38,692 bases of DNA from Polyangiaceae bacterium (GTDB lineage: Bacteria; Myxococcota; Polyangia; Polyangiales; Polyangiaceae), in assembly GCA_025936205.1 (NCBI GenBank), contig JAICTU010000013.1:1-38692 (forward strand). The letters are read 5' to 3'. A program made the position numbers and the translations under genes. The stretch's first letter is position 1. The number at the start of each line of letters is the position of its first letter. Under the pieces are notes generated by a model. The model was given only the letters and a program-made list of their open reading frames with translations. It ran no database searches and was not told where the DNA came from. Of this stretch, positions 17,860 through 24,873 are shown in pieces.

Positions 17860-18821
17860 GACACCTCACTCCTCGGCACGCCGCTGCCAGGTACTCCGCC
17901 AGGTACTCCGCCAGGTACTCCGCCAGGTACTCCGCCAGGTAACAGCGAAGGGCGTCCGGGCTCACCCGGCCGCTGCAGCTCGGCAGCAGAGCCCATGGCC
18001 GGAGCCAGCGCCTGCAAGTACTCTTCGCACAGCCTGCGATGGTCGTCGGTGGAGACGGTGTCCTTGAGCAACGCACGCGCGGATTCGACCGCGGCGACCG
18101 CAGTCTCCCGCGTGAGCTGCTCGCGCAGCGCTTCCAGCTCGCGATCGATCAAGGTGCGCGCCTCTTGCTCCAGCCGGGCACGGCGGGACTTGGCGTCCTC
18201 CAGCACGCGCTTGCGCTCGGCCTCCGCGCCCTCGCGCATTTCCCTGCGCACGCGCTCGATCTCCGCGTCCAGGTTGTCGAGCTTGGCGCGATACACGCGC
18301 AGCTGCTCGGTGGCTTCTGCCTGCATGGCGGAAGCATCCTCGATACCGCGCAGGATGCGCTGACGGCGATCGGCCAGGCCCTGCGCCAGCGGTTTCCGGC
18401 CGAAGCGCACCAGCAATCCGATCAGCAGCGCGGTGTTGATCAACTGCGCGCCGAAGGGTGCAGGCGTTCCCGGCGCGCGCCAGAGCACGCTCGGCTCCAC
18501 ATCGGCCTTTTCGCCGAGCATGCCGTATAACCAGTTGAACTCCTGGTGGTGCTCGCCACCCTCATGACCACCGCCGTGCCCTTCAGCGGCATGGCTCTCA
18601 GCAGCATGGCCCTCAGCAGCATGGCCCTCAGCAGCATGGCCCTCAGCGGCATGGCCCTCAGCGGCATGGCCTTCGCCCACATGAGCCTGGGTCGTCGCGT
18701 GACCTTCGAGGTGCGTGCCCGCTGGCTCGTGCTCCTGCGCAGCGGCGCTGCCGGCGGCAACACCCGCCGCCAAGGCCAGCAGCCCACCCGCCGCCCCGCT
18801 CAACCATCGTCGAGTGTTCAA
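17856..18821 (-). CDS. atpF: F0 ATP synthase subunit b with signal peptide and His-rich periplasmic extension
   Basis: Subunit b forms the peripheral stalk. Identity rests on the single membrane helix (INTALLIGLLVRFGRKPLAQGL, about residues 128-149), the long charged helix after it (RQRILRGIEDASAMQAEATE to about residue 265), and the position between b' and delta. The product is 321 residues, about twice the usual length. The N-terminus looks like a cleavable signal peptide (residues 1-28, ending AAA). It is followed by about 60 residues rich in His, Glu, Ala and Gly with six HAAE units, so an unusual periplasmic domain is predicted. The C-terminus ends in PGGV repeats. It overlaps b' and delta by 4 nt each. 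Confidence 0.93.
   Translation of the reverse strand: MNTRRWLSGAAGGLLALAAGVAAGSAAAQEHEPAGTHLEGHATTQAHVGEGHAAEGHAAEGHAAEGHAAEGHAAESHAAEGHGGGHEGGEHHQEFNWLYGMLGEKADVEPSVLWRAPGTPAPFGAQLINTALLIGLLVRFGRKPLAQGLADRRQRILRGIEDASAMQAEATEQLRVYRAKLDNLDAEIERVRREMREGAEAERKRVLEDAKSRRARLEQEARTLIDRELEALREQLTRETAVAAVESARALLKDTVSTDDHRRLCEEYLQALAPAMGSAAELQRPGEPGRPSLLPGGVPGGVPGGVPGGVPGSGVPRSEVS
17887..17942 (-). repeat. 12-bp tandem repeats at the 3' end of the b-subunit gene
   Basis: Four exact copies of CCAGGTACTCCG (17887, 17899, 17911, 17923) plus a partial fifth unit. In the b-subunit frame they encode PGGV repeats in the last 30 residues. The exact identity of the copies suggests recent expansion, and each change would keep the frame. 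Confidence 0.95.
18583..18672 (-). repeat. Six 15-bp tandem repeats encoding GHAAE
   Basis: Six 15-bp units (plus strand TCAGCRGCATGGCCC) start at 18583 and follow without gaps. Units 2-4 are identical. They encode the (G/S)HAAE tract of the b subunit, so histidine density in the predicted periplasmic extension can change by slippage without a frameshift. Confidence 0.95.
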
Positions 18822-19249
18822 TGCAGGCTCCTTCCGAGTACCGCCTCGGCGACGGTGCGCGCCAGACGCTCCGATTCTTGCCCGAGGCCGAACTGAATTT
18901 GCCGGCGCTCGCGATCGATGCGCTGCCGGCCCTGTTCCACGATCTCGTTCGCCGATTGACGCGCCTGGGCCAGCAGCTCGGCTTCCATGCGAGCCGTCTC
19001 GCCGCGGGTTCGGTCCCGCTCTTGGCGGGCTACCTCATGAACCTTGGCGAGCTCTTGCTCGTAACGAGAGAGCAGTGCACCCGCCTCTTCCTGCATCTGT
19101 CGCGCGCTCTGCCGAGCGCCGTCGGTGCGCTTCTCACGCTCCTCGAAGACGCGCAGCACGGGGTTAAACAGCAGGGGGCGGAGCACGACGATCAGAGATG
19201 CGAAAACCAGCATCTGCAGGACGAAGCTCAGATCGAAGTCGAAAGTCAT
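18818..19249 (-). CDS. atpF': F0 ATP synthase subunit b'
   Basis: This 143-residue protein has one N-terminal membrane helix (FVLQMLVFASLIVVLRPLLF) and then a long charged helix (EEREKRTDGARQSARQMQEE onward), the classical b' layout. Bacteria with b/b' pairs use a heterodimeric peripheral stalk. The gene is first in the run b', b, delta, alpha, gamma and overlaps b by 4 nt. The 147-bp region upstream (19250-19396) should hold the promoter. It contains two 14-bp direct copies of AAGCYAGTCTCGG-like sequence near 19275-19304, but no convincing -10/-35 pair on this strand. Confidence 0.93.
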   Translation of the reverse strand: MTFDFDLSFVLQMLVFASLIVVLRPLLFNPVLRVFEEREKRTDGARQSARQMQEEAGALLSRYEQELAKVHEVARQERDRTRGETARMEAELLAQARQSANEIVEQGRQRIDRERRQIQFGLGQESERLARTVAEAVLGRSLH

Positions 19250-19396
19250 GCCGTTCGGTCGATGTCCTTGGGGAAGCTAGTCTCGGAAAGCCAGTCTCGG
19301 GAACGCCGTCGAGGCCTCGCGCGTCATGAGCAAGCTGTGCACTTTTGACGCGGTTCGCGCGGCTCCTACCATCCTGGGGGAGGCCTGTCCATACCC

Positions 19397-19981
19397 CTAG
19401 GTAAAGGCTTCGGAAAACATGTCCGCCCAGGCTGCATCGAGAGCTTCGACCCCCGCGCTGCCGAGCTCGCTCAGCACTCGCGCGTACGGCACGCCGTCGC
19501 ACGGATCCACCGCGGCCGGCGCCACATCGAGCAGCGGCCTCAGCGCGAAAGCACGCTGGCGCAGGCGCGGATGTGGGACGATGAGATCCGGCTCGTTCAC
19601 AGAGATCCCCGACGCCCACAGAATATCTAAGTCCAGGCTCCGCGGCCCCCAGCGCTCCAGACGAACCCGACCGGCTGCTGCCTCGACCGCCTGCAGCCGC
19701 TTCAGCAACGAGCCCAATGAGCCCGGATACGAAAAACGCAGCGCGGCATTCAAGAAATCAGCTTGCGGCGGCCCACCGACCGGAGAGCTCCTGTACAGGC
19801 GTGAAATCTTCGTGTGGGCGCCCCAATTCGACAGCTCTGCAGCCGCGCGGCGCAGCGCCAGGCCTGGTGCGCCGAGATTGGCGCCCAGCCCGATCACCAC
19901 GTCGGGGTGCCCCCCCAGGTCCACCTCGGCAGTGGAACGACTCTCACTTTCCATCGGACATGCCGTTTCTCCCTCAGCCAT
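19397..19981 (-). CDS. folK: 2-amino-4-hydroxy-6-hydroxymethyldihydropteridine pyrophosphokinase (HPPK)
   Basis: HPPK transfers pyrophosphate from ATP to 6-hydroxymethyl-dihydropterin in folate synthesis. The 194-residue product has VIGLGANLGAPGLALRRA, YRSSPVGGPPQADFLNAA, the metal/ATP motif RWGPRSLDLDIL and the PHPRLRQRAFALRPL signature, so the active site looks intact. The first 27 residues are extra; an internal ATG at 19954 would shorten them. Folate genes pabA and pabB lie 3-5 kb away on the same strand, separated by unrelated genes. Confidence 0.96.
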   Translation of the reverse strand: MAEGETACPMESESRSTAEVDLGGHPDVVIGLGANLGAPGLALRRAAAELSNWGAHTKISRLYRSSPVGGPPQADFLNAALRFSYPGSLGSLLKRLQAVEAAAGRVRLERWGPRSLDLDILWASGISVNEPDLIVPHPRLRQRAFALRPLLDVAPAAVDPCDGVPYARVLSELGSAGVEALDAAWADMFSEAFT

Positions 19982-20023
19982 AATCCATGAGGGAACATCC
20001 GCAGGAGTACAACGCCGAGGGAC

Positions 20024-20173
20024 ATGTTTGACCTAAATCGCGGGGAACTCTTCGTCGCGCTCTTCATTCTGATCGCGATTGTTTCGGCGCCGCTCTGGCC
20101 GCGAGCTGGAGAGTGGATCGCCGTGAAACTGTGGCAACGCGGTCGCCCCCCCAGGCCGGCGGATCGCGCCTAG
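20024..20173 (+). CDS. Small TatA-shaped membrane protein (49 aa)
   Basis: The ATG at 20024 has GAGGGA a few nt upstream. The product begins MFDLNRGELFVALFILIAIV, a single membrane helix, followed by a Pro and an amphipathic stretch (RAGEWIAVKLWQRGR) and a basic tail. The layout of a short N-terminal helix plus amphipathic helix is that of TatA/TatB, but the FG hinge of TatA is missing (SAPLWPRAGEW instead). It may be a member of a small family beside folK in myxobacteria, which I recall only vaguely. It is divergent from folK by 42 bp. The stop TAG contains the target TA of a MITE insertion. Confidence 0.7.
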   Translation: MFDLNRGELFVALFILIAIVSAPLWPRAGEWIAVKLWQRGRPPRPADRA

Positions 20174-20312
20174 TGCCCTGTCACCTGGGTTCCTTGCAGA
20201 ATTCCGCGGCCTCTGACGAGGCGAGGGCCGCGGGAATTCTGCTGCAAAGGCCCTCTGTGTTCCAGGGCGCTACCTTTATATTCGTGCCCGTAACTGGCGT
20301 TACAGGACACTA
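20171..20312. mobile_element. 138-bp MITE with terminal inverted repeats and TA duplication
   Basis: The element spans 20173-20310 and is flanked by TA on both sides (20171-20172 and 20311-20312). Its ends are GTGCCCTGTCAC and, read inward from the right, GTGTCCTGTAAC (10 of 12 identical). Inside is an imperfect palindrome: TTGCAGAATTCCGCGGCC (20194-20211) against 20226-20247. It has no coding capacity. TA duplication and this size suggest a non-autonomous relative of an IS630/Tc1-mariner-type element. Removing one TA and the element restores TAG, so it sits exactly in the stop codon of the small gene and just upstream of the next gene. Confidence 0.75.
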
Positions 20313-20344
20313 GACCCCTGCCCGACGTCTTGTCTGGTCTGTCG

Positions 20345-22984
20345 ATGAAATCCGGCCATCCCGAGGAAGCCGCCCCTCCGGGCGATCTCTTGGTCATGGT
20401 CAGCGGAACATCGATCGAGCTGAAGGCGCTCCTGCTGCGCCTGGAGACGCGTGGCGTGCGCTGTGTGCAGATCGCCGAGGGCGCTGCCTCGGACACCACC
20501 AGCGCGCAGCTGCCCCGGCTGGTGCTGTGCGATCTCGCCAGCGAAGGCGCGCTGGACGCGGTGGCACAGTTCTACGCGAAGACCCCGGAGCCTGGCCCCC
20601 CGTGGGTCGCGCTGGGGACTCCCCGCGGCACGCTGAGCGACGGCGAGAATGCGCTGCTCGCCGGCGCGCTCGAACGCTATCGGCGCCCCCTCGATGTCCA
20701 GGCCATCGCGGAAAAGCTGGCCGCAGTCCTGCGCCAGCCGCGCGCTTCGCGAGCTCCGCAAAGCCAGCCGCAACGCGAGGTGACGCTGGCTCCCCTCAAA
20801 CCCCGGGCCAGCCAGGGGCCGAGGCTCTCGGTACCACCGCGTGTGGAGGGCGGGCCGCCATCGAGCGCGCCCGCTTCGCGCCAGAGCGCACCCGCGCCGG
20901 AAGAGCTGGCGCCGGTGCCCTCGCGTCAGCTCGGTGGTGCGGGCGCCGAGCACTCGGTGGTCAGTCCCGAGCTCGAGACGTTACTGGCGGAGGCGGAGCG
21001 CCGCGTGCAGGCGCAGATCTCGATGCAGGGTGGCGCTGTAGGTTCGTCGCCTCCCGAGGCGGCCACGGCGCACCTCTCCGATGATGTCTGGGACGCGCTC
21101 GGCGAAGCCCTGGATGACGACGCCGACAACCCCGTGGGCGACGTGCTCTCGGAGGCCATGCCGCCCCCCTCGCCCTTGGCGCTGGATGCTGCCGAGCCCA
21201 GCTTGCCACCAGCGCCTGCCCCCGTGGGAGACTCGACCGTGCCGCCCGGACACTGGCCGGACGCGGTGGGTGAGGACACGGGCCCCTTTGCGCCGATGCC
21301 CGATTCCGAGCCGACGAGCGGCTCACTGCATCCGTTGACCGCTGCGGGCAAGAGCAATGCACCGGCGACTCTGGCTCCGGGCGCTGCGCGGCGCGCACAG
21401 CGCGACGACGAGCCAGAAGACGAATCACATGCCCCTGCCGCCGACGCGGCCGCCAGTGTGGCCGACGCTTTGTCGTCGATCGCGATCGAGGCGCGTGCCA
21501 GCCTCACGCCGCCGCCGCCCACCACCGCGCCACCGGCGCCGCGGCGGCGTACGCTAGAGCCGCGCCCCGCGACGGTGCCCGCATTCGTGCCTCCCCTGTC
21601 CGAGGCCCCGCCGAGCGATCGGGGCACGACCGGAGCGCTGCGGGATGAACCACTGTCGGGCTGGACCGAAGAGCGGGTGCCCTCCCCTCCGGAACGCACA
21701 CCGGAGCCGCGCGGCAGCGAAGCGCGCAGCGAGCGCCCGCACGAACGTCCTGAGCCGCGAGGTAGCGAAGCGAGAGCGGAACGGCAGCACCAAGCGGCGG
21801 AAGGGCGCATCACCGAAGCGCGCATCGAGCGCCCGCACGAACGCCCTGCCGAGCCGCGCGCCAACGAAGCGAGAGCGGAACGGCCTGCGGAGCGCGCTCC
21901 AGAGCCGCTCGCGAGCGCCCCCACGCCGCGGCTCGAGCTGCCGAACGCCCTGGTGCGCGGAGGCGCCCCGCTCGTGATCGGGCGCGCCGTGCGCCAGCGC
22001 TTCAGCGGTTGCCTGGCCTTCGAGGTGGATCAAGGGCTGCGCCGTGTGGTGTTCAAGGACGGCGATGTGGTGATCGCCGTTTCCGCGGTGCACGGCGAAT
22101 CCCTGGTGGCATACCTTTCACAGCGCGGCGATCTCGCGCCAGAGACCGCAGCGCAGATCGAACATCGCATCCCCACCTTTGGGCGCCACGCGGGAGCCGC
22201 GTTGATTGCGCGCGGGTTGCTCGAGCAGGGGGAGCTCTGGCCCGTGCTGCGCGGCCACTCGGAGTGGGTGCTGTCCCAGCTGTTCTTGATTGAGCGCGGC
22301 ACCGTCCAGATCGAGCACCCGATACCGGAACGCCTCGCCGCCGAGCCGGCAGTGTTCGGCGGCGCTACGGGCGCCGAAGTCCTGGTCGAGGTGGTGGAGC
22401 GGGCGATCCCGCCTGCCCAGGCGCTGGAGCACCTCGGCAGCCTGTCCGCTACCTTCAAGCCGGGGAGCGCGTTCGGGCTGCTCGGTGAATGCGCGCTGCC
22501 AGCAGAGCTCGGCAAGCTGGTGGCGCGCGCTCGCGAAATCTCGCTCGAGCAGCTGCTCGATGAAGCCGACGAGCCGATCCTGCCCTGCGTACTGTACGCG
22601 CTCGGGCTGCTCGAGGTGCTGCGCAAGGTGGAGATGGAGGCGGCGCCCGCGGCGCGCGCTCCGGGGCTGCGGGCTGCACCCGAGCGCGACCAAATCGACG
22701 ATGATGCGCTGCGAGCCAGGGTTCAGGCGCGCCGAGCCTTGGTGGACGAGGGTGACTATTTCGCGCTCCTCGGCGTGCCCCGACAAGCGACGGGTTACGA
22801 TATCCGCCGCTCCTATGTCGAGCTACGGCGCCAGTTCGATCCCGGGCAGGTGCTGCGGCAGAGCACCCTGGATCTGGCCGACGACGTCGACACGATCCTC
22901 GAGGTGCTCGACGAGGCTTATGAAATCTTGCGCGATCAGCAACGCCGGGAACGCTACCGGCGCGCCATCGAATCGATGCCTTGA
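20345..22984 (+). CDS. Pseudo-receiver / DUF4388-like / degenerate J-domain protein
   Basis: This 879-residue cytoplasmic protein has three parts. Residues about 15-135 resemble a response-regulator receiver (LLVMVSGTSIELKALL, LVLCDL) but lack the acidic pocket. A Pro/Ala/Ser- and Glu/Arg-rich linker follows to about 540, including imperfect ERPHERPxEPRxxEAR repeats. Residues about 545-780 (LVIGRAVRQRFSGCLAFEV, RRVVFKDGDVVIAVSA) resemble the DUF4388/PATAN type found in bacterial signalling proteins. The last 85 residues look like a DnaJ J-domain (YFALLGVPRQATGYDIRRSY) with HPD changed to DPG, so DnaK stimulation is not expected. I chose the ATG at 20345; a TTG at 20330 is possible. The MITE ends 34 bp upstream. 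Confidence 0.75.
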   Translation: MKSGHPEEAAPPGDLLVMVSGTSIELKALLLRLETRGVRCVQIAEGAASDTTSAQLPRLVLCDLASEGALDAVAQFYAKTPEPGPPWVALGTPRGTLSDGENALLAGALERYRRPLDVQAIAEKLAAVLRQPRASRAPQSQPQREVTLAPLKPRASQGPRLSVPPRVEGGPPSSAPASRQSAPAPEELAPVPSRQLGGAGAEHSVVSPELETLLAEAERRVQAQISMQGGAVGSSPPEAATAHLSDDVWDALGEALDDDADNPVGDVLSEAMPPPSPLALDAAEPSLPPAPAPVGDSTVPPGHWPDAVGEDTGPFAPMPDSEPTSGSLHPLTAAGKSNAPATLAPGAARRAQRDDEPEDESHAPAADAAASVADALSSIAIEARASLTPPPPTTAPPAPRRRTLEPRPATVPAFVPPLSEAPPSDRGTTGALRDEPLSGWTEERVPSPPERTPEPRGSEARSERPHERPEPRGSEARAERQHQAAEGRITEARIERPHERPAEPRANEARAERPAERAPEPLASAPTPRLELPNALVRGGAPLVIGRAVRQRFSGCLAFEVDQGLRRVVFKDGDVVIAVSAVHGESLVAYLSQRGDLAPETAAQIEHRIPTFGRHAGAALIARGLLEQGELWPVLRGHSEWVLSQLFLIERGTVQIEHPIPERLAAEPAVFGGATGAEVLVEVVERAIPPAQALEHLGSLSATFKPGSAFGLLGECALPAELGKLVARAREISLEQLLDEADEPILPCVLYALGLLEVLRKVEMEAAPAARAPGLRAAPERDQIDDDALRARVQARRALVDEGDYFALLGVPRQATGYDIRRSYVELRRQFDPGQVLRQSTLDLADDVDTILEVLDEAYEILRDQQRRERYRRAIESMP

Positions 22985-22990
22985 GCAGGT

Positions 22991-24274
22991 CTAGCGAGCG
23001 CCGGCGGGCAAGCACGAGAAGGAGCTGGCCTTGAGCAGCGTCTCTTCCCACTCTTGATCCTGCCTCGAATCGTACACGATACCGCCGCCCACCGAGAGGT
23101 AGAGGTCGCTGCCGCGCTGGATCAAAGTACGGATCGCCACGCTGAAGTCGGCGCTGCCATCCGGGTCGAGGCGCCCGATCACCCCCGTGTAGACACCGCG
23201 CTCGGCGGGCTCTAGCTGATCGATGATCTCCAGCGCTCGGCGCTTCGGACAGCCCGAGATGGACCCCCCGGGCAACAAGCGCAACAGCGCGGCGAAGGGT
23301 GCGATCGCCGGCTCCAGCTCGCCGGCGACGTGACTCGCAGTGTGCCACACCTTGGGTCCGCGGCGCGGCGCGCGGCTCTCTCGCACCACCACCGATCCCG
23401 GCACGCACACGCCTGCCAGGTCGTTGCGCAGCAGGTCCGTGATCATGTGCAGCTCTGCGGCCTCCTTCTCGCTTGCCAACAGCTGCTCGAGCCGGAGCCG
23501 ATCCAGAGCGGCGTCGCTGCCCCGCGGGCGGGTGCCCTTGATCGGAAAGGTCTCGATGCTGCGCCCGCTGATACGCACGAAGCGCTCCGGAGACGCGCTG
23601 TGGATCGCGTGAGCGGCGCCTTCGAGATACGCGAGGTGCTCGACCGGGTTATGGCGCGCCACGTGGGGGAACAGCGCTCGCGGGGGAAGCGATGAGCGGC
23701 CGCGCAACAGGTGCGTCAGGTTCACCTGATAGATGTCGCCCGCGCGAATGTACCCGGCAACCCGCTCGAAGGCTGCGGCGTACTCGTCCGCGGACAAGGT
23801 CGGCTGGAACTGGACCGCTCCAGCGCCGACGGGCGACTCGGCGCAGCGCTCGCGCTCGCGAGCCAGCTCACACGCGACCGCGAGCTGCCGCTGGAAGCGC
23901 TGCTCGCCGCGCACGACCCAGCGGTCCGCCTCGCGCTCCAGCCAGCTGTCGTACGCTGCCCAGCTGTAATCCGGCAGATGCGCGCCGGGTTTGCGCTGCG
24001 CCGGCACACCCTGCAACAGCTGCCCGAGCTCATAGGAGCAGTAGCCGATGCACAGTCTGCCCCGACCGAGTTGCTCGGCGACGAACTGTTCGAGCCGCGC
24101 AGCCGTCTGCGCGGCTTCGGCACGGTCGCCCTCCAGCACCGCCGAGGGATTCCAGGCCAGCGTGTCGCGAAAGCCGCCCCGCACTTGTCCTGTGAGCAAG
24201 CTCGGGCGTGCGCTCTCCGCGGGCAGGGCCCCGAGCAGCGCGAGCAGCTCGCCAGCTGGTAGCTCCAGCTTCAT
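22991..24274 (-). CDS. pabB: Aminodeoxychorismate synthase component I
   Basis: PabB converts chorismate and ammonia to 4-amino-4-deoxychorismate for folate synthesis. The 427-residue protein has the chorismate-binding core: GDIYQVNLTH, SIETFPIKGTRPRG, MITDLLRNDL, GGSISGCPKRRALEII, VYTGVIGRL and YLSVGGGIVYDS. The Lys in PIKGT distinguishes PabB from anthranilate synthase TrpE, which has PIAGT. The ATG at 24274 overlaps the pabA stop by 4 nt, which settles the start over an upstream GTG. The 3' end lies 6 bp from the convergent J-like gene. Confidence 0.95.
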   Translation of the reverse strand: MKLELPAGELLALLGALPAESARPSLLTGQVRGGFRDTLAWNPSAVLEGDRAEAAQTAARLEQFVAEQLGRGRLCIGYCSYELGQLLQGVPAQRKPGAHLPDYSWAAYDSWLEREADRWVVRGEQRFQRQLAVACELARERERCAESPVGAGAVQFQPTLSADEYAAAFERVAGYIRAGDIYQVNLTHLLRGRSSLPPRALFPHVARHNPVEHLAYLEGAAHAIHSASPERFVRISGRSIETFPIKGTRPRGSDAALDRLRLEQLLASEKEAAELHMITDLLRNDLAGVCVPGSVVVRESRAPRRGPKVWHTASHVAGELEPAIAPFAALLRLLPGGSISGCPKRRALEIIDQLEPAERGVYTGVIGRLDPDGSADFSVAIRTLIQRGSDLYLSVGGGIVYDSRQDQEWEETLLKASSFSCLPAGAR

Positions 24275-24873
24275 GCCTGGTCCCAGCACAAAAAATTCTC
24301 CAGCAGCGTGCCGCCCTGTTCGGTGAGAAACGACTCGGGATGAAACTGCACGCCCCAGGCCGGCGCGCGTTCGTGGCCAATGGCCATGATCTCACCGGCG
24401 TCCGTCCAGGCCAGCACCTCGAAGCCGCGCGGAGCTGCCGGCACGATCAACGAATGGTAGCGGGCCGCGCGGAAACCAGTGGGAATGCCCGCGAACAGGC
24501 CGCGCTCGTGATGCCGGATCTCCGACGTCTTGCCGTGCATCGGCTGCGCCGCCCGCACCACGTCGACACCGAAGGCCTGCGCGATGCATTGATGCCCGAG
24601 ACAGACGCCGAGCAGCGGAAACACCCCCACCAGCTCGCGCGCGGCGGACAGCGAGACGCCCGCTTCGTGCGGGCCGCGTGGACCCGCCGAGAGCACCACG
24701 TAGTCGGGAGCCCGGCTCACGATCTCGGCCACGCTGATCCGATCATTGGCCACGATCTGGATCCGCGGCCCGAGCACCGCGAAGGCGTGCGCCAGGTTGT
24801 GCGTGAACGAGTCGTAGTTATCGATCAGCAGCAGCGATCGATCCCGTAGCCGCCGTGCACGCTCGGAGCTCAC
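24271..24873 (-). CDS. pabA: Aminodeoxychorismate synthase glutamine amidotransferase component
   Basis: PabA releases ammonia from glutamine and passes it to PabB. The GTG at 24873 overlaps the upstream stop by 4 nt (GTGA) and gives 200 residues, the normal length; a longer reading upstream is only out-of-frame overlap. It has LLLIDNYDSFTHNL at the start, the nucleophile elbow GVCLGHQCIAQAFG (Cys near 91) and the His/Glu of VQFHPESF. The usual SPGPG segment reads SAGPRGP. Pairing with PabB rather than TrpE argues for pabA, but the subunit might also serve TrpE. Confidence 0.94.
   Translation of the reverse strand: MSSERARRLRDRSLLLIDNYDSFTHNLAHAFAVLGPRIQIVANDRISVAEIVSRAPDYVVLSAGPRGPHEAGVSLSAARELVGVFPLLGVCLGHQCIAQAFGVDVVRAAQPMHGKTSEIRHHERGLFAGIPTGFRAARYHSLIVPAAPRGFEVLAWTDAGEIMAIGHERAPAWGVQFHPESFLTEQGGTLLENFLCWDQA

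Noticed and set aside
18583..18672. Short regular repeats that might suggest a CRISPR array
   Set aside because: Units are contiguous, in frame and without spacers, and encode GHAAE in the b subunit.
19345..19372. TTGACG-N16-TACCAT promoter-like pair on the plus strand
   Set aside because: It points away from the ATP synthase genes, and no plus-strand gene follows for about 650 bp; chance match is likely.
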